Shown here in pieces: positions 36,173 to 45,155 of a stretch of DNA of 64,000 nt. The DNA comes from Jiella pelagia (GTDB taxonomy: Bacteria > Pseudomonadota > Alphaproteobacteria > Rhizobiales > Rhizobiaceae), in NCBI RefSeq assembly GCF_026898155.1, contig NZ_CP114029.1:2956001-3020000 (forward strand), given 5' to 3'. The notes beneath the pieces are model-generated. The model made no database searches, had not been told where the DNA came from, and saw nothing but the letters and a program-made list of their open reading frames with translations. How positions within the stretch are numbered: the stretch's first letter is position 1; each line of letters starts with the position of its first letter. The position numbers and the translations under genes are program-made.

Positions 36173-36994
36173 ATGACCACCCTCCACGCCACCGCCCGCG
36201 CCACCCTCGCCGAGGCCCAACCCGCCATCCTCGTCACCGTCGAGACCGCCCTCGGCTCGACCCCCCGCGAGGCCGGAGCGCGGATGCTCATCACGGCAAA
36301 CGAAGTCTCCGGCACTATCGGCGGCGGGCGGCTGGAATTTGATGCCATCGACAAGGCGCGCCGGATGATCGCAGCCGGCGAGGCGGCGGGAACGAGCGAC
36401 GTGCCGCTCGGTCCCGAGATCGGCCAGTGCTGCGGTGGCCGGGTCGGGCTGTCGTTTCGGCGCGTCGATGCGGTGCTACTCGAAGCGCTTGCGAAAGAGG
36501 CTGAGCATGCGCGGGAAACGCTGCCCGCCGTCATGATCTTCGGGGCCGGCCATACCGGCCGCGCGCTCGCCGCCGCGCTGGCGCCGTTGCCGCTGGCCGT
36601 GACGCTGATCGATTCGCGGCCCGAGACTCTCGCCGATATTCCCGAAGCCGTGCGATGCGTCGCTGCCGCCATGCCCGAGGCGGTGGTCGACGACGCGCCT
36701 CCCCATGCCGCCTATGTCGTCATGACCCACGACCACTCGCTGGATTTCCTCGTCGCCGCTGCCGCGCTGGCTCGCCCCGACGCCGCCTATGTCGGGATGA
36801 TCGGCTCGGCGACCAAGCGGGAGCGCTTCCGCCGCCATCTCGCCGAGGATGGACGCGAATCGGATGCCGCCCGCCTGACCCTGCCGATCGGCGGCGCGGC
36901 GCTGCGCGACAAGCGGCCCGAGGTCATCGCAACGCTGGCGGCGGCGGAAATCGCCACTTGCCTGTTAAAACATCAGGAAGAAACCCTGCCGTGA
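36173..36994 (+). CDS. xdhC: xanthine dehydrogenase accessory protein XdhC
   Basis: A 273-residue maturation factor that binds molybdenum cofactor and delivers the sulfurated form to XdhB. The N-terminal AILVTVETALGSTPREAGAR and SGTIGGGRLEFDAI, the cysteine in IGQCCGGRVGLSF, and the Rossmann loop VMIFGAGHTGRALAAAL are present. The ATG at 36173 is chosen over a much longer upstream frame that runs through the repeat element. Confidence 0.93.
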   Translation: MTTLHATARATLAEAQPAILVTVETALGSTPREAGARMLITANEVSGTIGGGRLEFDAIDKARRMIAAGEAAGTSDVPLGPEIGQCCGGRVGLSFRRVDAVLLEALAKEAEHARETLPAVMIFGAGHTGRALAAALAPLPLAVTLIDSRPETLADIPEAVRCVAAAMPEAVVDDAPPHAAYVVMTHDHSLDFLVAAAALARPDAAYVGMIGSATKRERFRRHLAEDGRESDAARLTLPIGGAALRDKRPEVIATLAAAEIATCLLKHQEETLP

Positions 36995-37063
36995 TGCTTG
37001 GCACGGGGCTTGTCCGGATGCCATAGTGAGCACGGTCGAGCGACGAGCAAGGGTTGGGAATCC

Positions 37064-38659
37064 ATGGCGGAAACGGCGGTGGCGCCACGTCTGGAACTGA
37101 AGGGCATCTCAAAGCGCTTTCCCGGCGTCGTCGCGAACGATCATGTCTCCTTCGCCGTGCCTGCCGGCGCAATCCACGCGCTGCTCGGCGAGAACGGCGC
37201 CGGCAAATCCACCCTCGTCAAGATCATCTACGGCGTGCAAGGGGCCGACGAGGGCGAGATCGTCTTCGACGGCCAGCCTGTGCGCATCGGTTCCCCGCGC
37301 GAGGCGCGGGCGCTGGGAATCGGCATGGTGTTCCAGCACTTCTCGCTGTTCGAGGCGATGACGGTGCTGGAGAACATCGCGCTCGGCATGGACGAGCCGC
37401 CGCCGCGGCGCGAACTGGAAGCGCGGGTGCGCCAGGTGCTGGACACCTACGGCCTGTCGCTCGATCCCTACCGCCACGTCCACACCCTGTCCGTCGGCGA
37501 GCGCCAGCGCATCGAGATCGTCCGCGCGCTCCTGCAGCAGCCGAAGCTCCTGATCATGGACGAGCCGACCTCGGTGCTGACGCCGCAGGAGGTGGAGCAG
37601 CTGTTCACGACGCTGCGGCGCCTCGCCGCCGAGGGCTGCTCGATCCTCTACATCTCCCACAAGCTGCACGAGATCAAAGCCCTCTGCCAGTCGGCCACCA
37701 TCATGCGAGGCGGCAAGGTGGTCGCGACCTGCGATCCGCGCGAAGAGTCGGCGCAGTCCATGGCGGAATTGATGATCGGCGGCAGCCTCAAGGCGCTTTC
37801 CGACAAGTCGGGCGCGGCGAAGGGCGAAGCGCGCTTCGTCGTCGCCTCGCTGTCCGCGCCCGGCGAGCCGCCCTTCGGCACCAGCCTGAAGGACGTCTCC
37901 TTTGCCGTGCGCTCGGGCGAGATCTTCGGCATCGCCGGGGTCGCCGGCAATGGTCAGAACGAGCTTCTCGCCGTCGTATCGGGCGAAAATCAACGGGGCG
38001 TCTCCGGCTCGATCCGTCTCGACGGCACCGAGCTGGCCCGCCTTTCGGTCGGCGCCCGCCGCAGGGCCGGGCTCGCGAGTTCGCCCGAGGAGCGCAACGG
38101 CCACGCCGCCGTGCCGGCCATGACGCTCACTGAGAACGCCATCCTGTCCGCCCGCAGCCGCATGGGCCTCGCCTCCGGCGGCGTCATCCGGGCGAAGGCG
38201 GCGCGGGACTATGCGGCGAAAGTCATCGAGGCCTTCTCGGTCAAGGCGACCGGCCCCGGCGCTGCAGCCGGGAGCCTCTCCGGCGGCAACCTGCAGAAGT
38301 TCGTCATGGGCCGGGAGATCATGCAGAACCCGGCCGTCCTCGTCGTCTCCCAGCCGACATGGGGCGTCGACGCCGGGGCGGCCTCCTTCATCCGCCAGGC
38401 GATGATCGATCTCGCCGCCAAGGGCGCCTGCGTCGTCGTCGTCAGCCAGGATCTCGACGAACTTCTCGAACTCTGCGACCGTCTCGCGGTGATCAACGAG
38501 GGGCAGCTGTCGGAGCCGATGGCCGTCAAGGGCATCTCGATCGAGCGCGTCGGGCTTCTGATGGGCGGGATCCATGGCGCCGGACAGGTGGGGGCGAAAG
38601 CCGATACGGGCACAGGCCGGGCGCCGGCCGAGAAAAAGCACCTGGAGCCTGCCCTGTGA
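37064..38659 (+). CDS. nucleoside-type ABC transporter ATP-binding protein
   Basis: A 531-residue protein with two ABC domains in tandem, the architecture of sugar and nucleoside importers. The first Walker A is GENGAGKST with a signature LSVGERQR; the second P-loop is degenerate (VAGNGQNELL) with signature LSGGNLQK, the usual asymmetry in this family. The ATG at 37064 places the first strand correctly. Downstream are two permeases and a BMP-type binding protein, so this is the motor of a four-component importer. Placement among purine catabolic genes suggests purine nucleosides or bases as cargo. Confidence 0.92.
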   Translation: MAETAVAPRLELKGISKRFPGVVANDHVSFAVPAGAIHALLGENGAGKSTLVKIIYGVQGADEGEIVFDGQPVRIGSPREARALGIGMVFQHFSLFEAMTVLENIALGMDEPPPRRELEARVRQVLDTYGLSLDPYRHVHTLSVGERQRIEIVRALLQQPKLLIMDEPTSVLTPQEVEQLFTTLRRLAAEGCSILYISHKLHEIKALCQSATIMRGGKVVATCDPREESAQSMAELMIGGSLKALSDKSGAAKGEARFVVASLSAPGEPPFGTSLKDVSFAVRSGEIFGIAGVAGNGQNELLAVVSGENQRGVSGSIRLDGTELARLSVGARRRAGLASSPEERNGHAAVPAMTLTENAILSARSRMGLASGGVIRAKAARDYAAKVIEAFSVKATGPGAAAGSLSGGNLQKFVMGREIMQNPAVLVVSQPTWGVDAGAASFIRQAMIDLAAKGACVVVVSQDLDELLELCDRLAVINEGQLSEPMAVKGISIERVGLLMGGIHGAGQVGAKADTGTGRAPAEKKHLEPAL

Positions 38660-39789
38660 GCCTGATGCGGCTGGAGTCGAGGCGGCAGGAAAGCCGCGCC
38701 ATGATGCTGGCGGCGCCGGTGATCGCGGTCGCAGCGACCCTTCTCGTCGGCGCCGCGCTGTTCACGCTGCTCGGCCATGACGGGCTCGGCGCGGTGTACG
38801 AGATCTTCGTCAAGCCGCTGTTCAATCCCTATCGCTGGCAGGACCTCCTGGTGAAGGCCGCACCGCTGGCGATGATCGCGACCGGCCTTGCCATCGGTTT
38901 TCGGGCCAATGTCTGGAACATCGGCGCCGAGGGCCAGTACATCCTCGGCGGCCTCGCCGGCACCGGCGTCGCCCTCGCCACCCTCGACATGACCGGATCC
39001 TGGATCCTGCCGGCGATGCTCGTCTGCGGCATCCTCGGCGGCATGGCCTGGGCAGCGATCCCGGCGCTCCTGAAGACGACGCTCGGGGTCAACGAGATCC
39101 TGTCGAGCCTGATGCTCAACTATGTCGCGATCCAGATCCTCTATTACCTGATGCGCGGGCCCTGGAAGGACCCGATGGGGTTCAACTTTCCCCAGACGGC
39201 GATGTTTACCGCCGACCAGACGCTGCCGATGGTGGTGCCCGGCACGCTGATCCATCTCGGCGTGCCGCTGGCGGCCGCCGTCGCCCTGACCGCCTTCCTG
39301 GTCCTGGCGCGCACCGTCACCGGCTTCCAGATGAAGGTGGTCGGACTTGCTCCGAGGGCAGCCGCCTTCGGCGGCTTCGGCGCCGCCTCGACGGTGTGGA
39401 TCGCGCTCCTTGCCGGCGGCGGCCTCGCCGGTCTCGCCGGCATCATCGAGGCCGCCGGCCCGTTCGGCCAGATGGTGCCGCAGTTCCCCACCGGCTACGG
39501 CTACACCGCCATCATCGTCGCTTTTCTCGGCCGGCTGAACCCGCTCGGCATCCTGCTGGCCGCGATGGTCCTGGCGCTGACCTATGTCGGCGGCGAGAGC
39601 GCCCAGACGACTATCGGCTTGCCCTCGGCGGCGACGGGCGTCTTCCAGTCGATGATGCTGTTCTTCCTGCTCGCGGCCGACATCCTGGTGCGCTACCGCC
39701 TCGTTTCCGGCCGTCCCGCCACGGTCGCCGACACGGCGGCGAATCCCGCAGCCAAGGCAGAGCCCAAGCCCAAGGCGGTGACGGCATGA
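38656..39789 (+). CDS. nucleoside-type ABC transporter permease 1
   Basis: A 377-residue integral membrane permease of the BPD_transp_2 family. Multiple hydrophobic segments begin near residue 17, and the family motif GFRANVWNIGAEGQYILGG is present, as is LGVNEILSSLMLNYVA. The start is a GTG overlapping the ATPase stop (GTGA); an ATG three codons later is an alternative. The C terminus ends in an Ala/Pro/Lys tail. The stop overlaps the second permease (ATGA). Confidence 0.92.
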   Translation: MSLMRLESRRQESRAMMLAAPVIAVAATLLVGAALFTLLGHDGLGAVYEIFVKPLFNPYRWQDLLVKAAPLAMIATGLAIGFRANVWNIGAEGQYILGGLAGTGVALATLDMTGSWILPAMLVCGILGGMAWAAIPALLKTTLGVNEILSSLMLNYVAIQILYYLMRGPWKDPMGFNFPQTAMFTADQTLPMVVPGTLIHLGVPLAAAVALTAFLVLARTVTGFQMKVVGLAPRAAAFGGFGAASTVWIALLAGGGLAGLAGIIEAAGPFGQMVPQFPTGYGYTAIIVAFLGRLNPLGILLAAMVLALTYVGGESAQTTIGLPSAATGVFQSMMLFFLLAADILVRYRLVSGRPATVADTAANPAAKAEPKPKAVTA

Positions 39790-40710
39790 GTCTCGACCTT
39801 CTCGTCGCCATCCTGATGACCGTCGCGGGCGCCGCGACGCCGCTGCTCATCGCCGGGCTCGGCGAGGCTCGTCGTCGAAAAATCCGGCGTCCTCAATCTC
39901 GGCGTCGAGGGCATGATGCTGATCGGCGCCGTCACCGGCTTTGCCGTCGCCACCACCACCGGCCTGCCCGTCCTCGGAGCGCTCGGAGCAATGGCGGCCG
40001 CGGCGCTCGCCGCCTCGATCTTCGCCTTCCTCGTCCTCACCCTGATGGCCAACCAGGTGGCGACGGGCCTTGCCCTGACGATCTTCGGCACCGGCGTCTC
40101 GGCGCTCATCGGCGCCCCCTTCGTGGGCATCACCACGCCCACCTTCGGGCCGATCTTCCCCGAAGCCCTGACGTCGTCGCCGCTGCTGCGCCTCGTCTTC
40201 GGCCATTCGCCGGTGGTCTATCTCGGCCTCATCCTGACCCTCGCCGTTGCCTGGTTCCTCGCCCGCTCCCGGGCCGGGCTGATCCTCAGGGCCGTCGGCG
40301 AGTCCGACACCGCCGCCCATGCGATCGGCTATCCGGTCCTGACGGTGCGCTATCTCGCCATCCTCTTCGGCGGGGCGATGGCCGGGCTTGCCGGCTCCTA
40401 TTATTCCCTCGTCCTCACCCCGATGTGGGCCGAGCGGCTGACGGCGGGCAGAGGCTGGATCGCCATCGCCCTCGTCGTCTTTGCCTCGTGGAAGCCCGGC
40501 CGCATGCTCGCCGGCGCCTATCTCTTCGGCCTCGTCATCACCATGGAGTTGCAGGCGAAAGCCGCCGGCTTCAACATGTTCGCGCCCGAGGTTCTCGCGG
40601 CGCTTCCCTACGTCGCGACGATCGCCGTCCTCGCGATCATCTCCGCCGCCAAGCGCGGCGGCGCCAACGCCCCGGCCTGTCTCGGAAAATCCTTCCGGGC
40701 GACGGCCTGA
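39786..40710 (+). CDS. nucleoside-type ABC transporter permease 2, frame broken once
   Basis: A 307-residue (after correction) partner permease. The first 26 residues (MSLDLLVAILMTVAGAATP, then LLIAGLGE) and the remainder (VLNLGVEGMMLIGAVTGFAV onwards) are joined by restoring GAGCTC at 39864-39870, where the window has GAGGCTC; this gives the family motif GELVVEKSGVLNLGVEGMM. The start overlaps the permease 1 stop (ATGA). It pairs with permease 1 to form the channel. Confidence 0.9.
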
Positions 40711-40744
40711 TCCAGACCCTACGAACGACCAGGAGAGACCTTCG

Positions 40745-41836
40745 ATGTTCGAACTTTCGAGACGCAAGCTTCTTGCCGCCGGCGCCGCCATCGGTTTCGC
40801 CGCGACCTCGGTCGCGCCGGCCTTCGCCCAGGACGGCAAGGAGACGGTCAAGGCGGCCTTCGTCTATGTCGGTCCGGTCGGCGATTTTGGCTGGACCTAC
40901 GCCCACGACCAGGCCCGCCTCTGCCTGGAGAAGAACCTCGGTGACAAGGTCGAGACCAGCTATGTCGAGAACGTCGCAGAGGGCCCGGACGCCGAGCGCG
41001 TCATCCGCCAGCTCGCCCAGGACGGCAACGATATCGTCTTCACCACCTCCTTCGGCTTCATGAACCCGACGATCAAGGTCGCCAAGCAGTTTCCGGACGT
41101 GAAGTTCGAGCACGCGACCGGCTACACCACCGGCGGCAACGAGAACATGGGCCTTTATAATTCCAAGTTCTACCAGGGCCGCGCCGTGCTCGGCACCATC
41201 GCCGCCAAGATGTCGAAGTCAGGCAAGGCCGGCTATGTCGCCTCCTTCCCGATCCCGGAAGTCGTCATGGGCATCAACGCCTTCCAGCTCGCCGCACAGA
41301 AGATCAATCCGGACTTCAAGACCCAGGTGGTCTGGGTGAACTCCTGGTACGATCCGGCCAAGGAAGCAGACGCCACGCGCGCGTTGCTCTCCCAGGGCGC
41401 CGACGTCATCACCCAGCACACCGATTCCCCGGCGCCGCTGCAGGCGGCGGAAGAGGCCGGCGCCATCGCCTTCGGCCAGGCCTGGAACATGGAGAGCTTC
41501 GCACCGAACGCCCACATGACGGCGATCGTCGACCAGTGGTGCCCCTACTACACCGGCCGCGTCCAGGCGCTGCTCGACGGAACCTGGGAGGCCGACAACG
41601 TCTGGCTCGGCATGAAGGAGGGCGAGGTCGAGATGGCGCCCTTCAACGCCAAGATGCCCGAGGACGTGAAGGCCGCCGCCCAGAAGATCGTCGACGACAC
41701 CAAGGCAGGCACCTACGAGGTCTTCACCGGCCCGATCAAGGACCAGTCCGGCGAGGTGAAGGTGCCCGAGGGCGAGGTCGTCCCCGAGGGCGACCTGTTG
41801 AAGATGGACTGGTACGTCGAAGGCGTGCAGAGCTGA
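40745..41836 (+). CDS. BMP family ABC transporter substrate-binding protein
   Basis: A 363-residue periplasmic protein of the BMP/PnrA family, which binds purine nucleosides in characterised members. The N terminus (FELSRRKLLAAGAAIGFAA) has a twin-arginine-like signal rather than the lipobox usual in Gram-positive members. FVYVGPVGDFGWTYAHDQAR and the HATGYTTGGNENMGLY stretch are characteristic. It follows permease 2 after 34 bases and completes the importer. The ligand is inferred from family and context. Confidence 0.92.
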   Translation: MFELSRRKLLAAGAAIGFAATSVAPAFAQDGKETVKAAFVYVGPVGDFGWTYAHDQARLCLEKNLGDKVETSYVENVAEGPDAERVIRQLAQDGNDIVFTTSFGFMNPTIKVAKQFPDVKFEHATGYTTGGNENMGLYNSKFYQGRAVLGTIAAKMSKSGKAGYVASFPIPEVVMGINAFQLAAQKINPDFKTQVVWVNSWYDPAKEADATRALLSQGADVITQHTDSPAPLQAAEEAGAIAFGQAWNMESFAPNAHMTAIVDQWCPYYTGRVQALLDGTWEADNVWLGMKEGEVEMAPFNAKMPEDVKAAAQKIVDDTKAGTYEVFTGPIKDQSGEVKVPEGEVVPEGDLLKMDWYVEGVQS

Positions 41837-42215
41837 GAAGCGGGACTTAAGGCGTCGGTCTTTTCCCGAGGGACTGAGCCGGTCGACAGATCGGCTTAGT
41901 CTCGAAGGGTTAGGGCCGCGGGTGTATCTCGGTCTTCTGCAACGTTTGTGCCGAGGCACCCCCTCTGTCCTGCCGGACATCTCCCCCACGAGGGGGAGAT
42001 CGAAACTGCCTGTGCCGCCACGGCCAACATTCAATGTCGAAGCCAGCACCAGCGATTCAGACCTGACGCAAATGGCGAAGCTGCCGATCTCCCCCCTTGT
42101 GGGGGAGATGTCCGGCAGGGCAGAGGGGGGCACCCCGGACGCGGCGCTTCCCTGCTTGAAACAAACACCCAGCGCCCGCCCAAACGCCGTCCCCACCCAA
42201 GGAACCCGACCCCGC
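41837..42215. other. intergenic region holding a repeat element
   Basis: About 380 bases between the binding-protein gene and puuD, largely occupied by the palindromic element at 41955-42135. No gene was seen. Confidence 0.6.
41955..42135. repeat. rhizobial palindromic intergenic element (copy 2)
   Basis: Arms built on GCACCCCCTCTGTCCTGCCG, then GACATCTCCCCC (left) and its inverted counterpart (right) enclose about 90 bases. It is the same family as the element at 35905-36096. The arms are better preserved here. Confidence 0.85.
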
Positions 42216-43465
42216 ATGTGGACATACCTCTCCGAATGGCTGCAGTTCGCGGTGCGGTGGATCCATGTGATCACCGCCATGGCCTGGATCGGCTCGTCCT
42301 TCTATTTCATCGCCCTCGATCTCGGCCTCCGGCGTCGGCGCGAACTGCCCGAGGGCGTTTCGGGCGAGGCTTGGCAGGTGCATGGCGGCGGCTTCTACAA
42401 CATGCGGAAATACACCGTCGCCCCGCCCGAGATGCCGGACGATCTGACCTGGTTCAAATGGGAGAGCTATTCCACCTGGCTGTCCGGCGCGGCGCTCTTG
42501 TTCCTCCTCTATTACGTTCAGGCCGATCTTTTCCTGATCGACCCGGAGGTGGCCGACCTGCCGGTCTGGGGCGCCAGCCTGATCGGCATCGCCGGTCTGG
42601 CGCTCGGCTGGGTGGTCTACGACGCCCTCTGCAAATCCCCCTGAAGAACAACGACACGGCCCTGCTCGCCGTCCTCTTCGTCTATGTCGTCGTCTCGAGC
42701 TATCTGTTTTCGCAGGTGTTCTCCGGCCGCGGCGCGATGCTCCACACCGGCGCGCTGATCGCGACGATCATGACCGCCAACGTCTTCCTTCTGATCATTC
42801 CGAACCAGAAGATCGTCGTTGCGGACCTCAAGGCCGGCAGGAGCCCGGACCCGGCGCTGGGCAAGGCGGCCAAGCAGCGCTCGCTGCACAACAACTACCT
42901 GACCCTGCCCGTGATCTTCCTGATGCTCTCCAACCATTATCCGCTGGCCTTCGCGACGGAGTGGAACTGGGCGATCGCCGGGCTGGTGCTTTTGATCGGC
43001 GCCATCGTCCGGCATTTCTTCAACACCATGCATTCCACCGGCGAAAAGCTCTGGTGGTGCTGGCCGCTCGCCGGCATCGTCTTCATCGTCGTCATCACCC
43101 TGTCCGGCGCGCCGGGCTGGCGCACGGCCGGGGCCGAAGTCTCGAACCGCGAATGGCGCGGCGATCCGCAGGTGGCGCTCGCAAACTCGCGGCATTTCGA
43201 GGAGGTGGAGCAGATCGTCCTGTCCCGCTGCTCCATGTGTCATGCCCGCGAGCCGCTCTGGCCCGGCATGACCCACCCGCCGAAGAACATCCCGCTGGAG
43301 ACCTCGGACGACGTCGTCCACTACGCGGCGCTGATCGAGCGCCAGGCGGTGCGCAGCCACGCCATGCCGCCCGGCAACATCACCGGCCTCGAACCTGCCG
43401 AACGCGAGATCCTCGCGCGTTGGCTCGCTGACGGCGATGCACCCGGCCTCGGCAGGGGGCTGTGA
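42216..43465 (+). CDS. puuD: membrane-bound urate hydroxylase with cytochrome c domain, frame broken once
   Basis: Oxidises urate to 5-hydroxyisourate and passes electrons to its own C-terminal cytochrome c. It has 416 residues if one base is restored. The N-terminal membrane part has several hydrophobic segments, with WIHVITAMAWIGSSFYF and HNNYLTLPVIFLMLSNH; the haem site is CSMCH near the C terminus. The frame breaks within AAATCCCCCTGAAG at about 42633-42646: a run of five C where six would join YDALCKSP to LKNNDTALL. That is a homopolymer shortfall, different from the GAGCTC breaks. It acts between XdhAB and UraH. Confidence 0.92.
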
Positions 43466-43496
43466 GAACCGCCGCGGCGGCGCTATCATCCCACCC

Positions 43497-44891
43497 ATGA
43501 CAGGACGAACCGGCACCATCGCGATCCGTGGACGGCTCCTCTCCTTCGACGCCGACCCGGCGATCGAGGGCGAGGCGGGTGCCGTGCGCTTCATTGAGGA
43601 CGGCATCGTCGTCGTGAAGGAGGGCATGATCGTCGAGGTGGGGGAGGGGCCGGCGATCGCCCGGCGTCTCGGCCCGGGCGTGCCCCTCGTCGACCATCGG
43701 CCGCATCTCGTCCTGCCCGGCTTCATCGACCCGCATCTGCATCTGCCGCAGACGCAGGTGATTGCCTCCTACGGCGCCGAGCTGATGGAGTGGCTGGCGA
43801 AATACACCTTTCCCGAGGAGCTGCGCTACGGCGACAGCGCCGTCGCGGGCGAGGCGTCGCGCTTCCTGCTCGATACGCTGGCGGCCAACGGAACGACCAC
43901 GGCGGCGGTCTACTGCACCACCCATCAGGTGAGCGCCGAGGCGTTTTTCACCGAGGCCGAGCGGCGGGGCCAGCGGATGATCGCCGGCAAGGTGATGATG
44001 GACCGGAACGCGCCGGAGGGCCTGCTCGACACGGCCGAACTCGGCTACGAGCAGACGAAGGAGCTGATCGCGGAGTGGCACGGACGCGGGCGCCTCGAAG
44101 TCGCGATCACCCCGCGCTTCGCCCCGACTTCCAGCGAGGCGCAACTTGAGGCGGTGCAGGCGCTCGCCACCGAGCATCCGGACCTGCCCATCCAGACGCA
44201 TCTTTCGGAAAACCACGGCGAGATCGCCTTCGTGGCGCAGGCCTTTCCCTGGTCAACCGACTACACCGACGTCTACGAGCGCTACGGCCTCGTGCGGTCC
44301 CGGGCCTTCTTCGGCCACTGCATCCATCTGTCCGAGCGCGAGCGCTCGGCGCTGGCGGAAAAGGGCGCATCGGCGATCTTCTGCCCGACGTCGAACCTCT
44401 TCCTCGGCTCCGGCCTCTACGATCTCGCCGCGTCTCGTGCGCTTGGCCTGAAGACCGGCATCGCCACCGACATCGGCGGCGGCACGTCCTATTCCATGCT
44501 GACGACGGCGGCCGAAGGCTACAAGGTGCTGGCGCTCAAGGGCCAGCGGCTGCCGGCCTTCGAGGCCTTCCACATGCTGACGGCCGGCAATGCCGAGGCG
44601 CTGGGCATCGGTGACAAAGTTGGCCAGCTTTCGCCCGGCTTCGAGGCCGACCTCGTCGTCCTCGACACGAAGGCGACGGGCCCGCTGCGGCGGCGCATGG
44701 AGCGGGTGGAGACGCTGGCCGAGGAACTTTTCGCCCTGATGATCCTCGGCGACGAGCGGACGACCGTCGCGACCTACGCGGCGGGACGACGGATCTACGA
44801 CCGCTATCAGGCCGGGCTGCGGCCGCTGGCGCCGAAGCTCGACCAGGCGCCCTCGCCGAGCAGTCCGCAAGCCGGCGAAAGCGCCCAGTAA
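43497..44891 (+). CDS. guaD: guanine deaminase
   Basis: Converts guanine to xanthine, feeding XdhAB. The 464-residue amidohydrolase has the metal-binding PGFIDPHLHLPQTQ, then THLSENHGEI, FGHCIHLSERE and the catalytic IATDIGGGTSYSML. The ATG at 43497 lies 31 bases after puuD, so cotranscription is likely. Together with xdhAB, xdhC, puuD, uraH and the importer it completes a route from guanine to the product of 5-hydroxyisourate hydrolysis. Confidence 0.95.
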   Translation: MTGRTGTIAIRGRLLSFDADPAIEGEAGAVRFIEDGIVVVKEGMIVEVGEGPAIARRLGPGVPLVDHRPHLVLPGFIDPHLHLPQTQVIASYGAELMEWLAKYTFPEELRYGDSAVAGEASRFLLDTLAANGTTTAAVYCTTHQVSAEAFFTEAERRGQRMIAGKVMMDRNAPEGLLDTAELGYEQTKELIAEWHGRGRLEVAITPRFAPTSSEAQLEAVQALATEHPDLPIQTHLSENHGEIAFVAQAFPWSTDYTDVYERYGLVRSRAFFGHCIHLSERERSALAEKGASAIFCPTSNLFLGSGLYDLAASRALGLKTGIATDIGGGTSYSMLTTAAEGYKVLALKGQRLPAFEAFHMLTAGNAEALGIGDKVGQLSPGFEADLVVLDTKATGPLRRRMERVETLAEELFALMILGDERTTVATYAAGRRIYDRYQAGLRPLAPKLDQAPSPSSPQAGESAQ

Positions 44892-45155
44892 AGGGCTTTG
44901 CGCTTGCCCTTGCGGTAAAAATTCGCCGCCTCGGTATGAACCCCGGCATGTCGGCTCCCGGGTGAGATCGCGAAGCGATATCAAGGCCGCTACGCAATCC
45001 TTTTTTCCGCCCCCGACCCTGAACTTCCCCGGCGTTCGGGCGTTGCGACTGGACATGCGATCCAGCCCGCCTATCCCTTAACCCTGTGCTCAGCGACCGC
45101 CGGTGTTCCCATGGCGGTCTTCACCTGACCCGAAACCTTTGAAGAAGGTTCGTGC

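Noticed and set aside
29313-36220. Very long open frames on the minus strand opposite tesB/fkbM and xdhB (665 and 1011 codons)
   Set aside because: They are antisense shadows caused by high GC at third codon positions; the plus-strand genes have full family motifs and the shadows have none.
36998-37063. Earlier start for the ABC ATPase
   Set aside because: The extension has no family similarity; the ATG at 37064 gives the usual N terminus just before the first ABC strand.
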